NCBI GenBank assembly: GCA_963698885.1
Contig: CAVOSJ010000003.1
Span: 688,105 to 752,104, forward strand
DNA: 64,000 nt
Reading direction: 5' to 3'
From: JBARKJ01 sp963698885
GTDB taxonomy: Bacteria > Nitrospirota > JACRHJ01
Position numbers and translations under genes: made by a program. This document shows, piece after piece, positions 17,588 to 27,840 of this stretch; the first letter of the stretch is position 1; each line of letters begins with the position of its first letter. The notes beneath the pieces are model-generated. The model worked only from the letters and a program-made list of their open reading frames with translations. It did no database searches and was not told where the DNA came from.

Positions 17588-17603
17588 CTTTTTTTCCTCA
17601 CTC

Positions 17604-18147
17604 TTAGGTTCTGAAAGGCATCCCAATGTGGCGAAGGAGCGCCTTGCCCTCCTCGTCGGTCTTTGCGCTGGTCACGATGGCGATATCCATCCCGTGTACC
17701 ATCTCCACCTTATCGTAGTCGATCTCCGGAAAGATGAACTGCTCCTTAAGGCCGAGGGTGTAGTTGCCCCTGCCGTCGAAGGCCTTGCCGGACACTCCCT
17801 TGAAATCGCGTATGCGGGGAAGCGCAACGTTCAGAAGCCTGTCAAGGAACTCCCACATGCGGTCGCGGCGGAGCGTGACCATGCATCCCACAGCCATCCC
17901 TTCGCGGAGCTTGAATGCGGCGATGGACTTTTTGGCTTTTTTAACGACCGCCCTCTGGCCGGTTATGTCGCCTAATTCCTTTACCGCCCCGTCCATCAGC
18001 TTCGGGTTCAGCTATCGCCTCGCCCAGGCCCACGTTCACAACTACCTTCAATACCTTGGGGACCTGCATGACGTTCTTGTACCCGAAGTCCTTCATCAGG
18101 ACCGGCATTACCTCTTTTTCGTATTTATCCTTGAGCCTTGCCGCCAT
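17604..18147 (-). CDS. rplE: Ribosomal protein L5, apparent frameshift
   Basis: L5 binds 5S rRNA in the central protuberance. The protein is read in two frames: residues 1-46 (MAARLKDKYEKEVMPVLMKD) from the ATG at 18147, which has GGAGG upstream, and the remainder down to 17604. Removing one base of the GGG run at 18004-18006 joins them as EPKLMDGAVKE and gives 180 residues, the family length. Because L5 is essential and single copy, a sequencing error is far more likely than a real break. Confidence 0.93.
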
Positions 18148-18164
18148 TTGACTAAAACCCTCCG

Positions 18165-18485
18165 TTAAACCTTGTCCATGGGGCTGCCGCACTTCTTGCA
18201 AACGCGGACTTTCTTTTCGCCCTCGAAGCTGTGGGAGACCCTGGTGGTTTTACCGCACTTGGGACAGACGATCATTACGTTGGAGATGTGCAGGGGAGCT
18301 TCCTTCTCTATTATCCCCCCCTCCCTGTTGGTTGAGCTCGGGCGCGTATGCCTCTTGACCACGTTCAGCTTTTCCACCAACAGGCGGTCGTCCTTCGGCA
18401 TGACCCGGTACACCCTTCCGCTCTTGCCCTTTTCCTTGCCGGCGATAACCATCACCGTATCATTTTTCTTTATGTTCACGCCCAT
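18165..18485 (-). CDS. rplX: Ribosomal protein L24
   Basis: 106 residues. An N-terminal KOW motif (DTVMVIAGKEKGKSGRV) is followed by the conserved RHTRPSSTNREGGIIEKEAP block. L24 starts 50S assembly by binding the 5' end of 23S rRNA. Two cysteine pairs near the C-terminus (CPKCGKTT, then CKKCGSPMD) resemble a zinc ribbon seen in some L24 proteins. Confidence 0.96.
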   Translation of the reverse strand: MGVNIKKNDTVMVIAGKEKGKSGRVYRVMPKDDRLLVEKLNVVKRHTRPSSTNREGGIIEKEAPLHISNVMIVCPKCGKTTRVSHSFEGEKKVRVCKKCGSPMDKV

Positions 18486-18498
18486 CTGTTAGACTCCC

Positions 18499-18867
18499 TT
18501 AAAGGACTTCCGGCGCCAGTGAAATTATCTTCATGAAATTCTTCCAACGCAGTTCCCTGGCGACGGGGCCGAATATGCGGGTGCCAACGGGCTCCCTCTG
18601 GTTATTAATTAAGACTGCGGCGTTCTTGTCGAACTTGATGTACGAGCCGTCGCTTCTGCGGACTTCCTTCGAAGTCCTCACGACCACCGCCTTGGCCACT
18701 TTGCCCTTCTTGGCGGTTCCCTCGGGGATAGCTTCCTTTACGGCGACAATGATGATGTCCCCTACCGTGGCGTAGCGCTTTCTTGTTCCCCCGAGCACCT
18801 TGATGCACATTACTTTTTTGGCGCCGGAATTATCCGCAACATCCAGCATAGTCTGGACCTGGACCAT
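18499..18867 (-). CDS. rplN: Ribosomal protein L14
   Basis: 122 residues, full length (MVQVQTMLDVADNSGAKKVM at the start). Highly conserved 50S protein at the subunit interface, binding site of the silencing factor RsfS in other bacteria. ATG at 18867 lies 22 bases after rpsQ. Confidence 0.97.
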   Translation of the reverse strand: MVQVQTMLDVADNSGAKKVMCIKVLGGTRKRYATVGDIIIVAVKEAIPEGTAKKGKVAKAVVVRTSKEVRRSDGSYIKFDKNAAVLINNQREPVGTRIFGPVARELRWKNFMKIISLAPEVL

Positions 18868-18889
18868 GGTTAACCTCTCCCTTTAGGCC

Positions 18890-19138
18890 TTAACCGGCCT
18901 TCTCTATTACCTCTAGGACTACAAACCGCTTGTCCTTGGAAAGCGGCCTGGTCTCGGCCACCCTGACGGTGTCGCCCACTGCGCACTCGTTCTTTTCGTC
19001 ATGGGCCTTCAAGCGGGAGACCCGGCTCACGATCTTCTTATAGACCGGGTGGGGCACTCTCCGCGTGACCTTGACTACGACTGTCTTGTCCATCTTGTCG
19101 CTTACGACTTCACCAATGAATGTCTTCTTTTCGGCCAT
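18890..19138 (-). CDS. rpsQ: Ribosomal protein S17
   Basis: 82 residues from the ATG at 19138 (MAEKKTFIGEVVSDKMDKTV) with GGAGGATAAGG before it; the longer open frame to 19168 adds ten unlikely residues. OB-fold primary binder of 16S rRNA. Confidence 0.96.
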   Translation of the reverse strand: MAEKKTFIGEVVSDKMDKTVVVKVTRRVPHPVYKKIVSRVSRLKAHDEKNECAVGDTVRVAETRPLSKDKRFVVLEVIEKAG

Positions 19139-19157
19139 CAGCCTTATCCTCCGGGGG

Positions 19158-19352
19158 TTAGCCCCCAATCTCCTTCTCTTTAAGAACGGTCTTTATCCGC
19201 GCGATGTCCCTTTTTACGTCCCGGATGCGAATGGGGTTCTCAATGTCGCCCATCGCCAGTTGGAAGCGCAGGTTGAAACGCTCCTTGTCCAGGTCGGAAA
19301 GCTTTGATTTAAGCTCCTCCGGTGAAAGGTCTTTTATCTCGGATGCCTTCAC
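19158..19352 (-). CDS. rpmC: Ribosomal protein L29
   Basis: 64 residues, an all-helical protein (MKASEIKDLSPEELKSKLSD) at the peptide exit tunnel, where it helps dock trigger factor and SRP. The start is GTG at 19352, overlapping the rplP stop (GTGA). Confidence 0.95.
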   Translation of the reverse strand: MKASEIKDLSPEELKSKLSDLDKERFNLRFQLAMGDIENPIRIRDVKRDIARIKTVLKEKEIGG

Positions 19353-19768
19353 AGCAGTCCTCCTTCCCTGGATACGAACCGGGTCGCAAGCGGAAGCTTA
19401 TGCGCGGCCAGCCGCAGCGCCTCTCTTGCCACTTCTTCCGGCACCCCTGCCATCTCGTATATTATACGGCCCGGCTTCACGACCGAAACCCAGTACTCCG
19501 GGGCGCCTTTGCCCTTGCCCATCCTGGTCTCGGCCGGTTTCTTGGTTATCGGCTTATCCGGAAAAATCCTGATCCAGATCTTGCCGCCCCTTTTCACGTG
19601 GCGGGTCATGGCGATACGGGCGGCCTCTATCTGAGCGCTTGTCACCCACCCCGGCTCGAGGACCTTAAGGCCAAACTCGCCGAAGCTTATCTCGCCGCCA
19701 CGCCAGGCCTTCCCGTTCATGTTGCCTTTTTGCTTTTTTCTGTATTTGACTTTCTTCGGCGCTAACAT
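19349..19768 (-). CDS. rplP: Ribosomal protein L16
   Basis: 139 residues (MLAPKKVKYRKKQKG, then RIFPDKPITKKPAETRMGKG). Binds 23S rRNA near the A-site tRNA elbow. The R in KPAETRMGKG corresponds to the region hydroxylated by YcfD in E. coli. A 65-base gap separates it from rpsC. Confidence 0.97.
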   Translation of the reverse strand: MLAPKKVKYRKKQKGNMNGKAWRGGEISFGEFGLKVLEPGWVTSAQIEAARIAMTRHVKRGGKIWIRIFPDKPITKKPAETRMGKGKGAPEYWVSVVKPGRIIYEMAGVPEEVAREALRLAAHKLPLATRFVSREGGLL

Positions 19769-19833
19769 TGAAAGCTCCCTTTATTTTTCGCCGCCTTCTT
19801 TCGTTCACTGCGGCCGCATCGTCTTTAAGACCG

Positions 19834-20472
19834 CTATATCGCGGCTGCGCCCAGGATATCGCCTTTGTATATCCAGACCTTGACCCCTATCTGTCCGTAA
19901 GTGGTCTTGGCTTCGGCGAAACCATAGTCTATGTCCGCCCTTATGGTGTGAAGGGGCACCCTGCCCTCCCTGTACCATTCGGAGCGCGCTATCTCGGCGC
20001 CCGCCAGGCGGCCGGCGCAGGCTATCTTTATGCCCTGGGCGCCGAACCGAAGCGAAGAGGTAACCGACTTCTTCATCGCGCGCCTGAAGGCTATCCTGCG
20101 CTCAAGCTGGAGGGCGATATTCTCAGCCACGAGCTGGGCGTCCATCTCGGGCTTCCTTATCTCCATTATATTTATATAGACCTGTTTGCCCGTCTGGTCC
20201 TCGAGCTCTTTTTTGAGCTTGTCCACCTCGGCGCCTTTTTTGCCAATGATGATTCCGGGGCGGGCGGTATGGATGTTGACCTTGATCCTGCTGCCCGCGC
20301 GCTCGATGTCGATCTTACCGACCCCGGCGTGATAGAGTTTGGCCTTAACGACCTTACGGAGCTTTAAGTCTTCGTGCAGGTATTCGCCATATTCCTTCTT
20401 GGCGTACCACCTCGAGCTCCAGGTCTTGTTGACGCCTAACCTGTAACCGATTGGATGGACTTTGTGGCCCAA
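19834..20472 (-). CDS. rpsC: Ribosomal protein S3
   Basis: 212 residues: N-terminal domain, KH type 2 domain with the GIIIGKKG loop, and C-terminal S3 domain. Lines the mRNA entry channel. The start is TTG at 20472 (MGHKVHPIGYRLGV) with GGAGG seven bases upstream. Confidence 0.97.
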   Translation of the reverse strand: MGHKVHPIGYRLGVNKTWSSRWYAKKEYGEYLHEDLKLRKVVKAKLYHAGVGKIDIERAGSRIKVNIHTARPGIIIGKKGAEVDKLKKELEDQTGKQVYINIMEIRKPEMDAQLVAENIALQLERRIAFRRAMKKSVTSSLRFGAQGIKIACAGRLAGAEIARSEWYREGRVPLHTIRADIDYGFAEAKTTYGQIGVKVWIYKGDILGAAAI

Positions 20473-20501
20473 ACGTTCACCTCCGATTATTCTTTATCGC
20501 C

Positions 20502-20834
20502 CTATTCGTCGCCCAGCACCAAGGTAATATGGCTGGATCGTTTCCTTATGATATTCGCCCTGCCCATCGCGCGAGGCATTACCCTCTTCATGACCGGGCC
20601 CTGGTCTACGAACGCCGCCTTCACTTTAAGCCTGTCCACGTCGGGTACGTTTTTCTGTTCCGCGTTGGCTATGGCAGATTTCAGCAGCTTCTCGACCACA
20701 CGGGATGCGTGCTGGGGCATGAACTTTAAGGTGTTCATCGCCTCGCCCACTCTTTTACCCCGTATTACATCAATTACAAGCCTCGCCTTTCTGGGCGTGA
20801 CTCTTATAAATCTTGCCTTTGCAGTGGCTTCCAT
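20502..20834 (-). CDS. rplV: Ribosomal protein L22
   Basis: 110 residues. The extended beta-hairpin that lines the exit tunnel is recognisable (VMPRAMGRANIIRKRSSHI). Mutations or small insertions in this loop give macrolide resistance in other bacteria; the loop here looks ordinary. ATG at 20834. Confidence 0.97.
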   Translation of the reverse strand: MEATAKARFIRVTPRKARLVIDVIRGKRVGEAMNTLKFMPQHASRVVEKLLKSAIANAEQKNVPDVDRLKVKAAFVDQGPVMKRVMPRAMGRANIIRKRSSHITLVLGDE

Positions 20835-20849
20835 CGACCCCTCTTAGCC

Positions 20850-21134
20850 TTATTTCGCTGTTCCAGTTTTTTTCTCTGACCCGCCGTGGCTCCTGAATGA
20901 CCTAGTCGGCGAGAACTCGCCCAGTTTATGGCCTATCATGTTCTCCGTGACATATACCGGGATGAACTTCTTTCCGTTGTGTACGGCCAGAGTGTGTCCT
21001 ATAAATTCCGGGACAACCATGCTGCTCCTGGACCAGGTCTTCAGGATTTTCTTGTCCCCGGCCTCGTTCATCCCAACTACCTTCTTTAGCAGGCTTTCCT
21101 GGACGTACGGCCCCTTGTTTACCGATCTTGGCAC
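20850..21134 (-). CDS. rpsS: Ribosomal protein S19
   Basis: 94 residues (MPRSVNKGPYVQESLLKK, then GHKLGEFSPTRSFRSHG). Forms the head complex with S13. The start is GTG at 21134. Confidence 0.97.
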   Translation of the reverse strand: MPRSVNKGPYVQESLLKKVVGMNEAGDKKILKTWSRSSMVVPEFIGHTLAVHNGKKFIPVYVTENMIGHKLGEFSPTRSFRSHGGSEKKTGTAK

Positions 21135-21164
21135 AGCGCTCCTCCTGAAAAATCAGCCCTTGAA

Positions 21165-21983
21165 CTATTTCCTCTTCTTGACTATGAACTTGTCCCCGTT
21201 CCTGCTCTTCCGGGTCTTTACGCCTTCCGGCTTGCCCCAGGGAGAACAGGGCGGCCTTCCGCCCGAGGAGCGGCCCTCGCCGCCGCCAAGGGGATGGTCC
21301 ACCGGGTTCATCGCGACACCCCTGACCTTCGGCCTTTTACCGAGCCAGCGGGCACGGCCCGCCTTGCCCAGGGATATATTCTCGTGGTCGATGTTGCTTA
21401 CCTGGCCTATGGACGCCTTGCAGTCCATCAGGACCAGGCGCACTTCGCCGGACGGGAGCCTGAGCTGGGCGTATCTGCCTTCTTTCGCCATCAGCTGCGC
21501 ATATGAGCCGGCGCTCTTGACCATCTGGCCGCCGCCGCCAAGTCTCATCTCCACGTTGTGCACCTGCGTGCCGAACGGGATGTTCCTGAGAGGGAGGCAG
21601 TTGCCGGGCAGTATATCCGCTTCCGGACCGGACATTAAATTGTCCCCCACTTTAAGTCCGACCGGCGCGAGTATATAGCGTTTTTCGCCGTCGGCGTAGT
21701 GCAGGAGGGCAATCCTGGAACTCCTGTTCGGGTCGTATTCAATGCTCGCGACCTTGGCGGGTATTCCGTCCTTGTCCCTCTTGAAATCGATTATCCTGTA
21801 CGCCCTTTTGACGCCGCCGCCGCGCCTGCGGACCGTTATCCTGCCGTAGCAGTTCCTGCCGGCGCTCTTGGAATATACCTTTACCAGACTCTTTTCGGGC
21901 TCCGTCTTGGTGATGTTCTCGAAGGTGTCCACCGTCTGGAAACGCCTTGCCGGAGAGGTCGGTTTATATGATTTTATAGCCAT
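21165..21983 (-). CDS. rplB: Ribosomal protein L2
   Basis: 272 residues; one of the most conserved 50S proteins, required for peptidyl-transferase activity and subunit joining. The C-terminal block with the functional histidine is present (RGVAMNPVDHPLGGGEGRS). ATG at 21983, 18 bases after rplW. Confidence 0.98.
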   Translation of the reverse strand: MAIKSYKPTSPARRFQTVDTFENITKTEPEKSLVKVYSKSAGRNCYGRITVRRRGGGVKRAYRIIDFKRDKDGIPAKVASIEYDPNRSSRIALLHYADGEKRYILAPVGLKVGDNLMSGPEADILPGNCLPLRNIPFGTQVHNVEMRLGGGGQMVKSAGSYAQLMAKEGRYAQLRLPSGEVRLVLMDCKASIGQVSNIDHENISLGKAGRARWLGKRPKVRGVAMNPVDHPLGGGEGRSSGGRPPCSPWGKPEGVKTRKSRNGDKFIVKKRK

Positions 21984-22000
21984 TTTAAATTATGCCTCCC

Positions 22001-22294
22001 CTATTTCACGCCTTCAAGGTACTCGACGGTCTGGCCTTCCTGCAGCGTAACGACCGCTTTCTTCCAGTCCGAGCGTACGCCCTGTCTGGCGCCCAGGCGC
22101 TTCTTTTTCCCCTTGAAGATCATCGTCCTCACCTCTTCGACCTTCACCTTGAAAACGGCCTCGACCGCGTTCTTTATCTCTATCTTGTTCGCTTCCGTGG
22201 AAACCTGAAGCACTATCTTGTTCTGGGTTTCCTTCAGGTTTGAACCCTTCTCCGTAATGAGAGGCTTCTTTATGACTTCGTATATGCTTTTCAT
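22001..22294 (-). CDS. rplW: Ribosomal protein L23
   Basis: 97 residues; docking site for trigger factor and SRP at the tunnel exit. Conserved blocks are KKPLITEKG, then NKIEIKNAVEAVFKVKV, then RLGARQG. The start overlaps the rplD stop (ATGA), indicating coupled translation. Confidence 0.96.
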   Translation of the reverse strand: MKSIYEVIKKPLITEKGSNLKETQNKIVLQVSTEANKIEIKNAVEAVFKVKVEEVRTMIFKGKKKRLGARQGVRSDWKKAVVTLQEGQTVEYLEGVK

Positions 22295-22914
22295 GACAGC
22301 GCCTCCTGGAGCTTCTCCAACGACTCCCTGTCGGAAACCAGGTTCTTGTACTTGAGGACGTCGTAGATATTTATGTTCTCAACCCGGCACACCTTCACGC
22401 CCGGAATGTTGCGCGCCGCAAGGTAGACGTTCCTGTCCGTCTCGGAGGTCAGCACCATTGTGGTGCCGGTGATGCCGAGAGAGGAGATAAGCGCCGCCGC
22501 CTCTTTAGTCTTCGGCTCCGAGAACGTCAGCTTGTCCAGGACAATAAGCTCGCCGTCCCGAAGCTTCGCCGAGAGCACCGCCGCCAGCGCCAGCCTCGCC
22601 GCCTTCTTTGGCATGGAGTAGGAGTAATCCCTGGGGTGCGGGCCTAATATAACTCCGCCGTGCCTCCACAAGCCCGAACGGGAAGAGCCCGCGCGTGCCC
22701 GGCCAGTCCCCTTCTGACGGAACGGCTTAACGCCGCCGCCGCTTACGAAATGGCGGGTTTTGGTCTCGTTCGTACCCTGCCTGGCGTTCGCCATCTGCAT
22801 GACGAAGGCTTCGTGGATCAGGCCTGAATTCGCCTTTACCCCGAACACTTCATCCGAGAGGTCTACCTGCCCGGCTTTATTATTTTTTGCGTCTATTATA
22901 TCTACCGCTGGCAT
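22291..22914 (-). CDS. rplD: Ribosomal protein L4
   Basis: 207 residues. The long internal loop that reaches the tunnel is visible (FRQKGTGRARAGSSRSG, then GPHPRDYSYSMPKKA). In E. coli L4 also represses the S10 operon by attenuation; no S10-type leader was recognised here. ATG at 22914. Confidence 0.97.
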   Translation of the reverse strand: MPAVDIIDAKNNKAGQVDLSDEVFGVKANSGLIHEAFVMQMANARQGTNETKTRHFVSGGGVKPFRQKGTGRARAGSSRSGLWRHGGVILGPHPRDYSYSMPKKAARLALAAVLSAKLRDGELIVLDKLTFSEPKTKEAAALISSLGITGTTMVLTSETDRNVYLAARNIPGVKVCRVENINIYDVLKYKNLVSDRESLEKLQEALS

Positions 22915-22936
22915 CCTGGTCTCCTTGGGACTGCCC

Positions 22937-23554
22937 TTATATCTTGTTTACGATGACGATACCGCCGGGGGCTCCGGGGATTGCGCCTTTTATTAACAAC
23001 AAATTGTCCTGGCCCTTTACTTCGACGATTTCGAGTCCCCGTGTGGTGACCCGGTTGTCGCCCATGTGGGCCGGAAGCTTCTTGTTTTTCCATACCCTGG
23101 AAGGCCATGCGGACGACCCTATGCCGCCCGGCTCCCTGTGGAACATCGAGCCGTGAGTTGCGCCGCCGCCCTTGAAGTGGTGGAGTTTGATGACGCCCTG
23201 GAAACCCTTGCCTTTGGACGTCCCGATGACTGAGACCTTGTCCCCTTTGGCGAATATTTCCACGGTCACTTTGGAACCCGGCTCCATGTCGGAGGAATCG
23301 CCCTTGAACTCCCTTAAGTGCCTGTAGGCCGCCGTGCCGGACTTCTTGAAATGGCCCGTCATCGGCTTGTTCGCCTTTTTCTCTTTCACTTCGAGGAAGC
23401 CTATCTGCACCGCGTCATAGCCGTCCGAAGGGACTGTCTTTTTCTGGATGACCGCGCACGGCCCGGCCTCGATGACTGTGACCGGAGTCACGCGCCCGTC
23501 TTCCGTAAAGACCTGGGTCATGCCCAGTTTTTTGCCTATTATGCCGCTGATCAT
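22937..23554 (-). CDS. rplC: Ribosomal protein L3
   Basis: 205 residues; early-assembly 50S protein whose loop approaches the peptidyl-transferase centre. N-terminus MISGIIGKKLGMTQVF; the glutamine region methylated by PrmB in other bacteria (here GGATHGSMFHREPGGIGSS) is present with H in place of the usual Q region context. The start overlaps the rpsJ stop (ATGA). Confidence 0.96.
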   Translation of the reverse strand: MISGIIGKKLGMTQVFTEDGRVTPVTVIEAGPCAVIQKKTVPSDGYDAVQIGFLEVKEKKANKPMTGHFKKSGTAAYRHLREFKGDSSDMEPGSKVTVEIFAKGDKVSVIGTSKGKGFQGVIKLHHFKGGGATHGSMFHREPGGIGSSAWPSRVWKNKKLPAHMGDNRVTTRGLEIVEVKGQDNLLLIKGAIPGAPGGIVIVNKI

Positions 23555-23856
23555 AACTTTATCTCCACGTCTACGCCCGCGGAAAGGTCGAGCTTCATTA
23601 GTGCGTCAACGGTCTGCGGGGTCGGGTCCAGGATGTCGATAAGGCGCTTGTGCGTCCTTATCTCGAACTGCTCTCTGGACTTCTTGTCCACGTGCGGGGA
23701 CCGGAGCACTGTGTACCTGTTTATCTTGGTGGGCAGGGGCACCGGCCCGGACACCCTTGCGCCGGTCCTTTTCGCCGTGTCCACTATTTCGGTCACCGAC
23801 TGGTCAAGCAGCCTGTGGTCGTAGGCGTTAAGCCTTATCCTTATTTTTTGTGCCAC
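23551..23856 (-). CDS. rpsJ: Ribosomal protein S10 (NusE)
   Basis: 101 residues (MAQKIRIRLNAYDHRLLDQS). First gene of the S10 operon; also the NusE partner of NusB and NusG in transcription-translation coupling. The start is GTG at 23856. A TATAAT hexamer (23871-23876 on the minus strand) stands close upstream but without a good -35 box, so a local promoter is possible but uncertain. Confidence 0.97.
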   Translation of the reverse strand: MAQKIRIRLNAYDHRLLDQSVTEIVDTAKRTGARVSGPVPLPTKINRYTVLRSPHVDKKSREQFEIRTHKRLIDILDPTPQTVDALMKLDLSAGVDVEIKL

Positions 23857-23885
23857 GTCTCACACCCTCAATTATATTTAAGACC

Positions 23886-23980
23886 GTACTTTTCTTTCGG
23901 GTGAAAGAAAAGTACCAAAAGAAAGCCGGACCAAAAACACTCTAAAAGTTTTTGGCATTACCTTTTTTCTAAAAAGGTAA
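23886..23980. promoter_or_regulatory. Three consecutive perfect hairpins between tuf and rpsJ
   Basis: Three inverted repeats fill the gap between the str and S10 operons: 23886-23915 (13-pair stem, GGGT loop), 23931-23955 (8-pair stem, 9-base loop) and 23958-23980 (10-pair stem TTACCTTTTT/AAAAAGGTAA, TCT loop). The last could terminate or attenuate transcription leaving tuf. The first, in an A/T-rich purine-pyrimidine context, resembles dispersed palindromic intergenic repeats. Confidence 0.65.
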
Positions 23981-23992
23981 CGGTTTGCCCCT

Positions 23993-25192
<1,200 letters not shown>

Positions 25193-25228
25193 GATAAACC
25201 CTCCTGTTGAACGGGATAATTTCGCCTT

Positions 25229-27349
25229 TTATTCGCCCTTAACCTTGGCGATTATCTCGTCCGCAAGCCCCTTGGGGACCTCTTCGTAATGCGAGAACTG
25301 CATGGTATAAGTAGCCCTGCCCTGGGTCGCGGAGCGAAGGTCGGTCGAATAGCCGAACATCTGTGAAAGCGGCACCATCGACTGTATAACCTGCGCGGTG
25401 CCCCTGGGCTCCATGCCCTGTATCTTCCCGCGCCTTGAGTTTAAGTCCCCTATAACGTCGCCCATATATTCTTCCGCCACGACGACTTCCACGGACATCA
25501 CCGGCTCGAGCAGGACGGCTCCAGCCTTCGCCACGCCCGCCTTGAAGCCCATCGAGCCTGCAATCTTGAAGGCCATTTCAGAGGAATCGACATCGTGGTA
25601 GGAGCCGTCGATTATAGTGACTTTTATGTCCACCATCGGATAGCCGGCCAGCACGCCGCCGTCCATCGCTTCCTTGACGCCCTTCTCGACCGCCGGGATA
25701 TATTCCCTGGGGACCACGCCGCCTACTATCTTGTTGACGAACTCGAAACCTGCGCCCTGCTCGTTCGGCTCAATGGTGAGCCACACGTCGCCGTACTGGC
25801 CACGGCCGCCGCTCTGACGCACGAACTTGCCCTGGGATTCGACCTTCTTGCGGATCGTCTCGCGGTAGGCGACCTGGGGCTTGCCCACGTTCGCGTCCAC
25901 CTTGAACTCGCGCAGGAGCCTGTCCACTATGATTTCCAGGTGGAGCTCGCCCATGCCTGAGATTATCGTCTGTCCGGTCTCCTCGTCAGTCTTTACCCTG
26001 AATGAAGGATCTTCCTGGGCCAGCTTTGAGAGCGAAGTCCCAAGCCTCTCCTGGTCGATCTTGGTCTTGGGCTCGATGGCGACGGATATAACCGGGTCCG
26101 GGAATTCCATCTTCTCCAGGATTACCGGGTGGCTTATGTCGCAGAGAGTGTCGCCGGTCGTGGTATTCTTAAGGCCGACCGCGGCGGCGATATCGCCCGC
26201 ATAGGCTACGTCTATATCCTCGCGCTTGTTGGCATGCATCTTGAGGATGCGGCCGACGCGCTCCTTGTTGTCCTTGGTCGCATTGTATACGTAGGAGCCC
26301 GCGTTCATCGTGCCGGAGTACACCCTGAAGAAGGTGAGCTGGCCGACGAACGGGTCAGTCATTATTTTAAAGGCCAGCGCGGAGAACGGCTCGCTATCGT
26401 CCGCTTTACGCACAACATCGTCGCCGCTGCTCGGGTGCTTCCCGACTACCGGCGGGACGTCGAGAGGCGAAGGAAGATAGTCCACCACCGCATCCAGCAG
26501 AGTCTGTACGCCTTTGTTCTTGAACGCGGTGCCGCAGGTGCATGGGGTTATTTTTAATTTAATCGTGCCTTCGCGCAGGGCGCTCTTTATCTCTTCCTCG
26601 GATATGGTTTCCCCGCCGAGATACTTCTCCATGAGGGCGTCGTTCACGTCGGACAGCGCCTCGATCATCTTCTCGCGGTACTCCTGGGCCTTGGCTGTCA
26701 TGTCCTCGGGGATTTCAGACTCCTCGAACTTGGCGCCGAGTGTTTCGTCCAGGAAAAGCACGGCCTTCATCCGGACCAGGTCTATTATCCCTTTGAAATT
26801 CTCTTCCCTGCCTATGGGCAGTTGGATCGGGACAGGCCTCGCTCCGAGGCGGTCTATCATGGTCTGGACCGAGCGGTAGAAGTCCGCGCCCGTCCTGTCC
26901 ATTTTATTCATGAAGGCTATCCTGGGGACCTCGTACTTGTCCGCCTGGCGCCATACCGTCTCCGACTGGGGCTCGACGCCCGCGACGGAATCGAATACCG
27001 CCACCGCGCCGTCCAGCACGCGAAGAGAACGCTCGACCTCGATGGTGAAATCCACGTGGCCCGGCGTGTCTATTATATTGATGCGCTTTCCCTTCCAGGC
27101 ACACGTAGTGGCGGCAGAGGTTATCGTGATGCCCCTCTCCTGCTCCTGAACCATCCAGTCCATTACGGCAGTGCCTTCGTGCACTTCGCCTATTTTATAG
27201 GATACGCCGGTGTAGTACAGGATGCGCTCGGTCGTCGTGGTTTTGCCCGCGTCGATGTGCGCCATTATGCCTATATTACGGGTGTCCTCGAGAGGGAACT
27301 GCCTCTTCACTTTACCCGACCCTGTTGTCTTTTCAACTGCTTGTGCCAT
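25229..27349 (-). CDS. fusA: Elongation factor G
   Basis: 706 residues, five-domain translocase GTPase. G motifs: AHIDAGKTTTTERIL, DTPGHVDF and NKMDR. Domain IV contains QSGGRGQYGDVW and the conserved loop near HDVDSSEMAFK. The first 20 residues (MAQAVEKTTGSGKVKRQFPLED) are slightly longer than usual. ATG at 27349, eight bases after rpsG. Confidence 0.98.
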   Translation of the reverse strand: MAQAVEKTTGSGKVKRQFPLEDTRNIGIMAHIDAGKTTTTERILYYTGVSYKIGEVHEGTAVMDWMVQEQERGITITSAATTCAWKGKRINIIDTPGHVDFTIEVERSLRVLDGAVAVFDSVAGVEPQSETVWRQADKYEVPRIAFMNKMDRTGADFYRSVQTMIDRLGARPVPIQLPIGREENFKGIIDLVRMKAVLFLDETLGAKFEESEIPEDMTAKAQEYREKMIEALSDVNDALMEKYLGGETISEEEIKSALREGTIKLKITPCTCGTAFKNKGVQTLLDAVVDYLPSPLDVPPVVGKHPSSGDDVVRKADDSEPFSALAFKIMTDPFVGQLTFFRVYSGTMNAGSYVYNATKDNKERVGRILKMHANKREDIDVAYAGDIAAAVGLKNTTTGDTLCDISHPVILEKMEFPDPVISVAIEPKTKIDQERLGTSLSKLAQEDPSFRVKTDEETGQTIISGMGELHLEIIVDRLLREFKVDANVGKPQVAYRETIRKKVESQGKFVRQSGGRGQYGDVWLTIEPNEQGAGFEFVNKIVGGVVPREYIPAVEKGVKEAMDGGVLAGYPMVDIKVTIIDGSYHDVDSSEMAFKIAGSMGFKAGVAKAGAVLLEPVMSVEVVVAEEYMGDVIGDLNSRRGKIQGMEPRGTAQVIQSMVPLSQMFGYSTDLRSATQGRATYTMQFSHYEEVPKGLADEIIAKVKGE

Positions 27350-27357
27350 CTATATTT

Positions 27358-27828
27358 TTACCACCTGTAATGCGCAAAGGCTTTGTTCGCCTCCGCCATC
27401 TTGTGGGTATCCTCCTTCTTCCTGACTGCCGCCCCGGTGTTGTTCGCCGCGTCCATAAGCTCGGCCGCAAGACGCTCTCTCATTGTCTTTTCGCTCCTTT
27501 TGCGGGCGAATATGATGAGCCACCTTATACCAAGCGCCATTCTCCTGTTCGGGCGGATATCCACCGGAACCTGATATGACGCGCCGCCGACCCTGCGGGA
27601 TTTGACTTCGACAGCCGGCTTTATGTTATCGAGCGCGGTCTTGAAAGTCTTCAGCGGGTCGCCGTTGGTCTTGTCCTTTATAATGTCGAAGGCGCCATAG
27701 GTTATGTGCTCCGCGACGCTCTTCTTGCCCTCGATCATCAGGCAGCTCATAAACTTGCCGACCAGTTTGTTATTGAACTTCGGGTCCGGGAGGGTTTCCC
27801 TTTTGGGTACTTCTCTTCTTCTCGGCAT
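27358..27828 (-). CDS. rpsG: Ribosomal protein S7
   Basis: 156 residues (MPRRREVPKRETLPDPKFNN). Nucleates assembly of the 30S head and contacts the E-site tRNA; in E. coli it also represses the str operon. It ends in AHYRW, as in many bacteria. ATG at 27828. Confidence 0.97.
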   Translation of the reverse strand: MPRRREVPKRETLPDPKFNNKLVGKFMSCLMIEGKKSVAEHITYGAFDIIKDKTNGDPLKTFKTALDNIKPAVEVKSRRVGGASYQVPVDIRPNRRMALGIRWLIIFARKRSEKTMRERLAAELMDAANNTGAAVRKKEDTHKMAEANKAFAHYRW

Positions 27829-27840
27829 CTATTCTCCTCC

